Source of the DNA: Trachythela sp. YZ-2020
Taxonomy: Eukaryota; Cnidaria; Anthozoa; Malacalcyonacea; Clavulariidae
Assembly (NCBI GenBank): GCA_016169945.1
Contig: JADLSH010000162.1
Coordinates: 1,674,001-1,738,000, forward strand
Direction: 5' to 3'
DNA length: 64,000 nt
Within the stretch, counting starts at the first letter, position 1. Each line of letters opens with the position of its first letter. Shown in pieces: positions 12,401 to 24,400 of this stretch. A program made the position numbers and the translations under genes. The notes under the pieces are model-generated. The model had not been told where the DNA came from. It did not search any database and worked only from the letters and a program-made list of their open reading frames with translations.

Positions 12401-15400
12401 ATCCAGTATAAATAAAGTTAGTTTAGTTTAGGTTTCCTCCTGTAGTAACACTGGATCAATAAGAGATGACCCTTACTGGACCTCTAGGAAGAACAGTTTA
12501 GAACTGATAGAGCTATCCAGTATAAATAAAGTTAGTTTAGTTTAGGTTTCCTCCTGTAGTAACACTGAATCAATAAGAGATTACCCTTACTGGACATCTA
12601 GGAAGAACAGTTTAGAACTGATAGAGCTATCCAGTATAAATAAAGTTAGTTTAGTTTAGGTTTCCTCCTGTAGTAACACTGGATCAATAAGAGATTACCC
12701 TTACTGGACCTCTAGGAAGAACAGTTTAGAACTGATAGAGCTATCCAGTATAAATAAAGTTAGTTTGGTTTAGGTTTCCTCCTGTAGTAACACTGGATCA
12801 ATAAGAGATGGCTCTTACTGGACCTCTAGGAAGAACAGTTTAGAACTGATAGAGCTATCCAGTATAAATAAAATTAGTTTAGTTTAGGTGTCCCCCTGTA
12901 GTAACACTGAATCAATAAGAGATTACCCTTACTGGACATCTAGGGAGAACAGTTTAGAACTGATAGAGCTATCCAGTATAAATATAGTTAGTTTAGTTTA
13001 GGTTTCCTCCTGTAGTAACACTGGATCAATAAGAGATGATTCTTACTGGACCTCTAGGAAGAACAGTTTAGAACTGATAGAGCTATCCAGTATAAATAAA
13101 GTTATTTTAGTTTAGGTTTCCTTCTGTAGTAACACTGGATCAATAAGAGATTACCCTTACTGGACCTCTGTGGAGAACAGTTTAGAACTGATAGAGCTAT
13201 AATATCAGGTATAAATATAGTCCAGTTTAGGAACAACAGAACTATTAATATTTCAATTTACATGTAAGCACATTGATATTTTTTGTTCCAGTGTTGACTC
13301 GAGTCTCCAAGATGCTGTACAGCTGAACAAATGGCGAAATGATTACAATGTGGTTTTACTTTGGGTTGAGAAAGCTGAAGAGAGACAGAATCAGCGTGAG
13401 GAAGATGGCGATGATCTTGACAAGTTGAAGAAACAACGCAAGAGACTAGAGGTGAGTGATGAATAAATATATGTGGGCTTTCTTGACAACCTAATCTCCC
13501 TTCGGGCTTTGCAAATTAATGTCATTGTGTGAAGTTGTTGGCTGATCCAGTCGGATAGTATGGCTTGTTATCCTTAGTAGACTGAGTAGTGTAGGGAAAA
13601 ATAACTTGGTGTGTTTATGAATTGATTGACTTGATGAAAAATTTTCCCACATGGGAATTGAACCAAAGGTCGCCAGTTTTGCATACCAGACTTAATCATA
13701 GATGATAGCATTTCTACTGATGATAAGGCAAAGGTTTCCCCAAATATATTGTCATGGTGTTTACCACAAAAAGAAAAGCGATATTGCAATTAATTCCACA
13801 AAATGTATTTCAAACAGTAATTTCTTGGTATTAAATCATTTACTTGGAACTTATTTCCATATTTTTAAATAAGAAATTATTTTTTACATAATGCAACCAA
13901 TTGCAAGCCAGTATTAATATGAGGTGATGACCACCCATCGCGGTACATTAAATATTCTATCTTGTGTAAACAATACCTGTCTGCTTGAAATACCTTTACG
14001 AAAGCGATATTTGAATACATAATTTTGTGAAAGATTTGAAGCAAATTGCAATACGGACTTTAATACTTTATCCACATCGACCATAATATTATGCTCAGTC
14101 TATAAACATTATTAAGATTGATTTTTTTTGGTATAAAGTATCCTTTTCTGGGAACTAATTTCCATATTTTTAATTAAAAAATTATTGTTAACAAAACGTA
14201 ACCAATTGCAAGCCAGTATTAATATGAGGTGATGACCTTTGGTCACAAGACATTAGATATTCTATTTCATGCCAGCAAATTCCTGTCTGGAAAAGACGCT
14301 CAAGCACTTTATGCGGAAGCGATATTTGTCTGCTGCTCTAAACAGATTATTTTGTTAAAGATTTCAAGCAAATACTAACACAGACTTCTCCAAGAACGAA
14401 CACTGTATCTATATTTAGTCTATTTTAGCGAGGTTTATACCACAGAGCGACTGACATCAACACAGAACTTACGAAACAAGAATGGCGTGAAATATGGCGT
14501 CATATATACAAGGTTACGACGAGGAAAGGTTCGAGACCACAGTCAATCGAAATTTCCTTTGTTTGATTTGCTTTAATGTTTTAAAAGACCCGGTCCTGTG
14601 TCCAAGAAACCAGCACTGTTTTTGTCGAGCTTGTATTACGAAACACCTTGAGAATTCCAAAAGATGTCCTACGTGTGCGGACGAAATGACCGTAGAGGCT
14701 TTGACCGAACCAAATAGAATGGTAAAAGATATTTTAAATGAATCAAAGATTCGTTGCGTTTACATCGACAGAGGTTGTCAAGAAGTTATACAATTACAAC
14801 ATCTTGACCGCCATGAGGATACATGTGGATATACACCAGCCGTTTGTACAAACCAAGGCTGTGGTGTAACTGTAAACAAGCGTGATCTTATTCACCATGA
14901 AAGTGAAATCTGTGAATATCGAAAGTTGAAGTGCCACTCGTGCGGAGAAATGACAAAAACGTTGGCAGATATTGAGAAAAGAATTGCAAATGTGGAGAAG
15001 AATATGGCGAATATGGGAACCAAAATGACGAATATAGGAACAAATGTGGACAAAACAATAGCAGACATGAAAACAGATACGGAAGGGAAAGTCGAAGCAG
15101 TGAACACTGAAATGAGAGGATTGAAAGCAGCTTTGATTGAAGGTTTTGATCAGATGAAGGAAGTTCTTGTTAAGATGGAGGACAGGATAAATGAAAACAC
15201 AAGAAAAGTGAGAAATACAGCAAGTGGTGATAAAGAAAATATAATTGTTGCTGGAGGTGTGGGAATTGACTCTGTAGAGATGTTTAACTGGCGTCAAAGA
15301 ACATGGTCACCATTACAATCCATGCCAAAGAAGCGTTGGGGAGCGACTTCATTTGTGTATAACAACCAAGTGATAATAGCTGGCGGTTACTGTTTTGGCT

Positions 15401-18400
15401 ATGTTGATGATATGATTAGAATGGATATTCACCCAAACCCTGATCTCTCAACACACTGGAGTGACTGTCCTGTTAAACTGCCTGCTAAGTTGGCATTCCA
15501 CAGCAGTGTGCTGTATAACGATCAGTTGATAGTTACTGGTGGTTATGATGGAAATGCAGTATATGACTGTATTCATGATGTCCAGCTTGTGTCTCCCTAT
15601 ACTGTGAAGACCTTCTCAAGAATGCCAGAACCAAGACAGAATCACTGCACGGAAATATTTGATGATAATTTGTTGATCGTTGGTGGAAGGACGACTAACA
15701 GTTACCAAGACAACCTCAGCAGTGTCGTACTGTATGATATAAAGAAGAATGAATGTAAACAGTTGTCATTACTGCCGTATGAAGTGAGTCACATGGCAAC
15801 TGTGAAATGGGGAGACAACATCGTTGTTATAGGTGGCTTTGACAAAAATGAAAAAGCATTAGATACAGTTATCATGTACAATGTCAAGACAGAACAAAGT
15901 CACATGCTACCACCAATGAACTGTAAGAGACGGAGTTGTGCTGCAGTTGTTATCGGAAACAACATTGTAGTACTGGGAGGGGAGGATGAGCAAGAACGTA
16001 ACCTAAAGTCAATTGAAGCTTTCAACTTTGAAAGAAATACTTGGGAAGCACTTCCAGAAATGTCTCGAGTAAGAAGGCTGCACACTGCTGTTGTTGTATG
16101 AACAATGTAACAATGCTGAACTCATTCGTTATAATACCGTGTTACTATAATATCATCATATAAGATGTAAAGTGCGTAGGATATCAAATATTATAGAAAA
16201 TTTTATAGTTTGTTTTATTATCAAAAATCATTAAATCCTAGTTTTTGTGATTCACAATAACTGATTGTTTGTGGGTGAGTTTCAGTAAGCGTTACAGGGC
16301 AGCAGATGGTGGTCAACTTCAGAAATGTTGACACTTATAGAAGCAAGACAAAATAAACTACATCTCTCAATTCTACCTATTTTCCATCAAATACGAGACT
16401 ACTACATACAATAGAGAAGAATTAACATTATTTTCTCACTGTGATAACTGCAGGTTGACCACCATCTCTGCTGCAATAGTGGAGTGCCATGAACAACACG
16501 ATAGTTTTGAATAATATGTATATATATTGTTTGATATATAAATGTTAAATTTGTTTTGTAAGTTAACAAGTTGCACGACTTAATTCATATTATAAGGTAA
16601 GATTGACCATATATATCGTATCAAAATATTTAGAAATAGTTTGTTTTGTATAACCAAAGTCAATAAATCATAATTTGTGCAACTCAAAATGATGTCTACC
16701 GTTGCGTTGTCTTTCGTTTCGTTGTTCATTCGTGTTCAAATATAAAATACATAAAGACCAACGAGGATAAGGTCTGTTAATTAAAGCAACAGTAATACAG
16801 CGTTGTACTCCTGGAATGCTAACAATGAGGGGGGGAGGGGGACAAAGCATGGTGGTGGCAACATGATAAACTTGGAAAATTCCAATGTCTATTTTTGGTT
16901 CTAGTAATAGGCTATAGCGACATAAATTATCTAATGGTAGAATCAAAGTAATCAACTAGATATTACTAAAATAATTTTAACACAACAGTTTCAAATAACA
17001 TTCCAGGTTATGTATGCAATTTACAAAATTATATTTGGGGGGGGGGGGCTGAGCATTTCCAAATCAACATGGAATTTTAACTCTTCCACTACACTACTGC
17101 AATAATGGTTTACAAGTGTAAGTGGCACAATGGTGTTAGTGTATGTGTCTTTCACCTTTGCGACCAGGGGTAGATTCTTGTAGTATGCAGTTGTCTGATT
17201 ATAATTTCACCCCTTACATGAGAAGAGTGCTTTGAGTTTGATAAACCTGCTTTATGTTAATAAACCTTATTTTCTCTAGGCTGATGTAAAAGACATTGTA
17301 AAGTATGAACCTAAGATTGCACCACTACTTTCGAAAGGAGAGACAATATCACAAAGCACGTTTATTACCCCTGATGATGTCAAGAGCGTAGATGATGATG
17401 GAAAATCTTTGAAGGAAAGATTTGACAAACTGAAAGATGATGAAACAGACCGTAAACAGAAGTAAGTCGTTCTAAACGGATTGAATACCTTCAGCTCAGT
17501 TCAGTTCAGTTCAGTTCAGTTCAGTTCAGTTCAGTTCAGTTCAGTTCAGTTCAGTTCAGTTCAGTTCAGTTCAGTTCAGTTCAGTTCAGTTCAGTTCAGT
17601 TCAGTTCAGTTCAGTTCAGTTCAGTTCACGACTATCGTCCCAAATGATGCCTAACACCTAAAGTCACTCTTTACTCTTCTTGTATTATAGATTGGATGAC
17701 AAGATACAATGGTTGACAGAATACAAACAGTACAGAACAGATGCTGATGGTCTGAATGTCATGCTTGAGGATTGCCAGCAGAAGTTGGAATCCTGTGAAA
17801 AACCAACCAGTAACAAGGCTGAGAGAGACAAACAAGCTGCATTCCTTAATGTAAGTACCAGGGTGCCAGAAAAAGTGCGCAGATTAAATATCCAAATTAT
17901 GACTATTTCAAGTGGTGTCACAGTGGTTAGTGCATGTGCCTTTCACCTCAGTGATTCGGGTTCAATTCTTGCAGCATGCAGTTGTCTGATTATAATTTAA
18001 TCTCGGTCACATGTTAGAAGAGTGCTTCCAGTTTGACTCCACCAAACATTGCAGGCTATCCGGCCTGTAGGATTTCGTCCTCTAGTAACACTGGATCAAT
18101 TGAGGGATGACTCTTACTGGACCTCTAGAGAAAACAGTTTAGAACTGACAGAGCTATCCAGTATAAATAAAGTTAGTTTAGCTTAGGTTTCCTCCTGTAG
18201 TAACACTGGATCAATAAGGAATTATCCTTATTGGACCTCTAAGAAGAACTATCTATAACTAGTCTGTGTGCTGATAGGTTAGTTTACATGAGAGTTCCTT
18301 TTTGTTGTATATTTTGACATAATTGTTTAACTTATTGACAAAGATGTGTTTAATTTAGTTTATTTCTTCCCAGAAATTTAACAAAGATCAACCTGCGAAT

Positions 18401-21400
18401 GATAAACGGGTAGATACCATTGTGCAGTTTGGCAACAGATTGGCAGATGCACCAGGAGTACCTGAGGATAAGGAGGATGAAATTAAAGAAGAAACCAAGA
18501 CTATGGGGGACACATGGAGGATAATAGTGCTCAAGGTTGAAGAGTTGCAGAAAATGTAAGTTAGATTGTTTATTTATGTACGCAGTAAAGCATCATTCTT
18601 AAGCTAGTACGAATAGCAGATACAGTAGGCGCTCCATACGAGGAATAGGCTACTGTTACTTGATGGTTGACTACCCCGCTCTGACTTGATGTGCTTGAAA
18701 ATTCGTTTAAGTAGAGTTAATAATTTTTGTTTGTATTTTCAGTGTCAGTTCTGGCATCCAAAATATCACAGAACTGAGTGATTGGCGTAAAGAATACACG
18801 ACTGTTATTAAATGGATCGAAATGAACGAGAAGAAGTTGGCCGCGCAAGGAGAGCCTGGGGATCAGCATAAAGACCTATCTAACAAATGTACAACCCTCG
18901 ATGTAAGTAGAGATCACTTTTGCATGTGGCTGTCCAATAAGAGAAGTCCAATAAGAGCTATTCTTTATTTGTCTAGTGTTACTAAAGGGGAAACCTAAAC
19001 TACACTGACTTTATTTTTACTGGATAGCTCTATTAGTTCTGAACTGTTCTTCCTAGAGGTTCAGTAAGGATCATCTCTTATTGATCCAGTGTTACAACAG
19101 GAGGAATCCTAAACTAAACTAACTTTATTTATACTGGATAGCTCTATTAGTTCTCAACTGTTCTTCCTAGAGGTTCAGTAAGGATCATCTCTTATTGATC
19201 CAGTGTTACTACAGGAGGAAACCTAAACTAACTTTATTTATACTGGATAGCTCTATCAGTTCTAAACTGTTCTTCCTAGAGGTCCAGTAAGAGTCGTCTC
19301 TTATTGATCCAGTGTTCCTACAGGAGGAAACCTAAACTAAACTAACTTTATTTATACTGGATAGCTCTATCAGTTCTAAACTGTTCTCCCTAGAGGTCCA
19401 GTAAGGGTCATCTCTTATTGATCCAATGTTACTACAGGAGGAAACCTAAACCAAACTAACTTTATTTACACTGCATAGCTCTTAGACTATAAGTTCTACA
19501 CTGTTCCTCATTGTTCCTTATTTATCCAGTGGTACTACACTTTCTTGGCATTTTGTAGTTGGAATATCAGTTTGCAAAGCTGCGGGTAAATTTTTTAAAC
19601 CAAACATTGATTTGCAGGAAATGGTGAACCTGTTGCCTACATACGAGACGCGAGTTGTACTACTTGAGAAAGGCGATCAATTGGCAAAGGAACCGTCGAT
19701 TGATGAAAGTGACCGAAAACAAACCGAGGATGACACGAAGGCATTACGAGAGCGATGGGAGAAATTGAAGGCAGATGAACAAGACAAAAAGAAAAGGTGG
19801 GTGGTTGTTGCCTACGAACAGGCAGTAGAAAACCAGAGTACCCGGAATAAGAATATGTGGTGTTTTGGTAGAGCTTAACTAGAAGCACTTTTCTGATGCG
19901 AGTGTGTAGTGGAGTTATAGTCTGTAAACTTCATACTGCAATTTCAGCATCAATGATCCGATATACACCAACGATGGACGATCGACGAATTTGAGCAAAG
20001 AAAACATAGTTGGTCTGATAATTCATCTGTGTATAGCCGCGATCATGCGGTACAATCAAATGGATGATCTGTCAAGCCAAGCTATTTATGTAGTTGGTTC
20101 ATCCTGACAGATGACCTATATTGTGTACGAACATTGCAGAAGATGAATTATTAGAAAATATCTGGTTGGTTGTTCGTTGTGTGTTTACATTAAGACGGTT
20201 GATCGTTTAGTCGTATGATACCTCATGACGGGTAATGCGTCTCTAACATAAATCGTACCAATAATTTTACACTGCTTTCTTCAAAAATTATTTGGTTGTA
20301 GGTTTGATGATCAAAAAGGCTTCGTGGAGGATTACCATGATTGGAAGGACAATGTGATTGAATTGAAACCTTGGCTTGATAATACTAAGAAGGAAATGGA
20401 TGCATGTGAATTACCAACGAGTGACAACAATGTGAGAGAGAAACAAGTCAACTTCATTAAGGTTAGTTTGCAAAATGTGTCGTGTAACTATAACAGTAGA
20501 AAAAATTAACCTCGTGAGTAAACTATAGGACACGCGGTTGACTTGCTTTAAATCAGAAAATTTCATCTTTAAAAGGCCATCTTTATTTTCTTTACACAGA
20601 AGACAAAATATGTTAGTACAAAAATTATTTAATTGACAGTTCTATTGTGGCTATATGTGAAACACAAATGAACAATTGAACAGTTGAATATTTCGATATG
20701 CATATTTTAATTCTTCCAGTCTCAGCTACATGTTATGATTCAACTGCAATTTTATCCTGACGCAGAACGCGTCATTTCGATGCGCAGTCTAAACTGTGAA
20801 CTGGCTTATTGAAAAAGTGTAATTTTGAATATTGGAAAACCGTTTCCTAGTGCGAAAAGTCTTCAGCTGATATTTGTTGTTTCAGGTATTCTCTGAAGAC
20901 AAGGAGAAAAACCAAGCTCGTGTAGACAGCGTCGTCGACGGAGGGGAAAGTCTCTTGAAGGAAAATCCTGTAGCTCAGAAAGATGAGAAAGATGTTGAAG
21001 ACACAATGAACAACACTCAGAATTCGTGGAATACAATTTTACAACGATTCGATGATGTGGAACAAAGGTTTGTCAGTTTTGAGTTGTTTTGACAAAGTGC
21101 CTTCCACCTCTGTAGCCGTGGTTGGATTGCTCAGATTATCTCTATCTTGTAAGAATTTATCTGAACAAGATCAGGATATAAGAATTTTCATATGATATCA
21201 ACAATGGTATTTTTCTAGTGTATCGTCAGGGGCTCAAGATATCATCCAGTTAGACGAATGGCGTAATGATTGCACTCAGTTGAACAAATCTCTCGACAAT
21301 GCCAGACAACAAGTTCGCATTTTGAGAAAACCTTCCAAAGATCCTGCCAAGATGAAGAAACAGAAAGACGACTTTGAAGTACGTAGTGTGTATTTGTTGT

Positions 21401-24400
21401 TTATGGGAATCTTCTTAGCGAATGAGAGCGAACCTATTTAGCCCTTGTAATTGTTTGGCATCCGCTATTATGGATGGCAAATTCCACTGCCCAAATTCAA
21501 ACTGATTTAAATGAAATCCAACATGGCTGACATGAATACTTTCCTTAATAACTCCAATTCTATACATGCTAAAACAACAAACTATACACCAAAATATTCC
21601 TCGTTGTTCAAGGATTATAGCGAGATATAGCCTGTTTTATAACTCCCAGTATTTCACAAGATATAAGCGAAAACTGCACTTCAATTAAATCCACGATAAT
21701 GCCACCCAAAATGGCGGATTAATTAGCATGACGTAATATTTTAGCGTGACTGTAAGACCCTAATATAAATGGTCATTACTTTGGTTCTAATTGAAAAGTT
21801 TTAGTATCAAATTGCCAAAATTTGTGGGGACTTATACTACTAGTATTAAATGGACAGTTGCTTCGATACCCAAAGACAATGTTTAAGGAATATAAATATT
21901 GTATACTCTTACTTCAGGTAATTTCCACTGAGATGGATGGAAGTCCAGATAAGATCAATGGTCTCTCACAAAAGGCTGAATATCTCATCAATACATCCTC
22001 CATCTCACCCAAAGATAAAGACAAAGTCTCTCAAGATTTGAACAACTTGAACAATACCTGGAAGAATTATAAAAACGAAGACGAAACGGCCAGAGCGAGG
22101 TAAACAGAACCACCAGGGCTCAAAAGAGCAGCCTGCCAAAAACATGCCTAAAGCAGGCCATATTTTAGAAATGGTATGTTGTGGCTCTTTAGGATCAAAC
22201 TACTGAAAAATTCAACAAGAACTTTGACGTTTCGAAGTTAGTATTCGTCTGGAAGTTAGTATTAAAAGGGCCTTCGCTCGAAACGTTGAAGTTCTTGTTG
22301 ATATTTCAGGTAGTTTGATCCTGAAGACCCGCAGCATATAGACGATACGTACATTGGAACCACGCGTTTAACATATTTGTGAAATGGCTGGCGAAAATAG
22401 TCTTGAAATGCCAAGTCAAAAATAGAATGGCGGGCGAAAGAGTTTTAATATGCTTTATTCCTATTTAAATCCTTCTAGTTTCGACGCTCAACCACGAGAA
22501 GTTGTAACTGAACTTGTTGAAGTCCAGAAAGCAGATGATCTGGTTGTCCAAGGAACATTTGAGGTTTTTAAATTTATTTACATGTTTTAACTTTTTCCAA
22601 AAATATATCCCGTACTTGGCACCTTTGGAAACACGGACGCATGACAATATGTTGAGTTATCGACTTCCATATTATTAGGAGCAGTTGCTGGTCTATTGTA
22701 GAGTGGTAGTGCATCAGACAAATTAGCATATTTAAATCAGGAATTATCAAGGCCGAAGCTTGTGTTATCAGCCAAAGCTGAATGCCGAGGCGGATAACAG
22801 AAACAATCATTCTTATTTAGGATATTGACGATCTGTTCGCACAGGAACCTGAGCAACCGGAGACTGTGGATTACGGAGAGTGGAAGGACCGTGTTGGGGA
22901 ACTGGAACGAATTCTTGATGAAGAAGATGGAAAGTTTGATCCGAAGTCGGATATTGAAAAAGAATATTCAAACTTAGAAAAACTCGCACAAGAAACAAAG
23001 GTAGGAATTGTACACAACTACATCATGATGTAATATATGCTCAGAAATTCTCAAATAGACTAGTTTATTTAAATTTATCATGCTTAAATATTTTTGAAAA
23101 GAGTAAGGGACATTTTTTCAACCATACTCCTTGTTTTAAGGACTCTGGTGTTACTGTGGATGATGTTTGTAAACCAAAGCTAGCCAAGATTTTATCAGAT
23201 GGTAATGCACTTGTGAACAGTAAGCAACTTGATCCAGTTGACGAGGCAGAGATTACTGATAAGATGGTCTCCTTGAAAGACAGAACACAACGTATCGATA
23301 CTGCTGTTATAGTCACTAGAATGAAGTAAGTATGCAAGGATAATCGCATAATTTAAACTAGAGGACACTCAGGGACTTCCGCCAGCAAATTAAGTCCAGT
23401 TTCATGCATAAATTATACATGCATAATTACGCATTTAGTCCGGGAAAGCAAGACGCGTCCTGGTGGAGGTAATTATGGGTGGTTTAAAACGTTAGGGGAA
23501 ATAACTGCAATTTCAAACTTAGCTAGAAATCGCACTGAATTCGCTTGATTAGAATCTCACAAAGTATTTAATTGCGTTTTCTTCAGGGTTCGAGATGCTG
23601 CTCTGGAGTATTTCAATGAAGCTCTCAACGAATGTTCAGTCAATGTTAATAGAATGCATGAAACAGCCAGGTCTTTACGCCCACCTTCAAATGATTTACC
23701 AAGTGTTCGTGTACAGCTAGCTTCTATGAAGGTAACCTGTCTCAAAGATTTGATATATACTGTTATAATCTGGTTGTGGTGGTGGTGGTGGTAATGGTGA
23801 TGATGGTGGTTATAATAATGATCGTGGTTATAATAATAATGATGGTGATGATGATGGTGGTGGTGATGGTGATGGTGGTGATGATGATGGTGGTGATGGT
23901 GATGATGGTGATGGTGATGATGTTGATGTTGATGTTGATGTTGATGATTGATGGTGGTGATGATGGTGGTGATGATGGTGGTGATAATGGTTAATGATGA
24001 TGGTGGTTATAATAATGATCGTGGTTATAATGATGGTGATGGTGATGATGATGTTGGTGATGATGGTGATGTTCGTGATGATGATGATGGTGATGTTCGT
24101 GATGATGATGATGATGATGGGTTGTTATGATGGTGATGGTGATGGTGATGATGATGGTGATGATGGTGATGATGGTGATGGTGGTGATGGTGGTGATGGT
24201 GGTGATGGTGGTGATGGTGGTGATGGTGGTGATGGTGATAGTGATAGTGATGGTGATTGTGATGGTGATTGTGATGGTGATTGTGATGGTAGTGGTGATG
24301 GTGATGATGATGGTAGTGGTAATATAAATCAATTGTAACGAGTAATATGCAAGTGCTCAAAAACGTTCAGTTACACCACTTACGACTGACTTACTTTCTT

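Noticed and set aside
16668..16955. 95-codon minus-strand ORF 3' of RING/kelch copy 1
   Set aside because: No recognisable domain, low-complexity poly-C/G stretch within, no paired feature near copy 2.
17915..17990. Functional tRNA gene
   Set aside because: Box A and box B spacing fits, but the sequence cannot form a full cloverleaf with acceptor stem and is part of a dispersed SINE.
23776..24360. Overlapping ORFs of 60-114 codons on both strands (Met/Val, Asp/Gly or poly-His)
   Set aside because: They are the frames of the TGATGG microsatellite, present on both strands; composition is purely that of the repeat.
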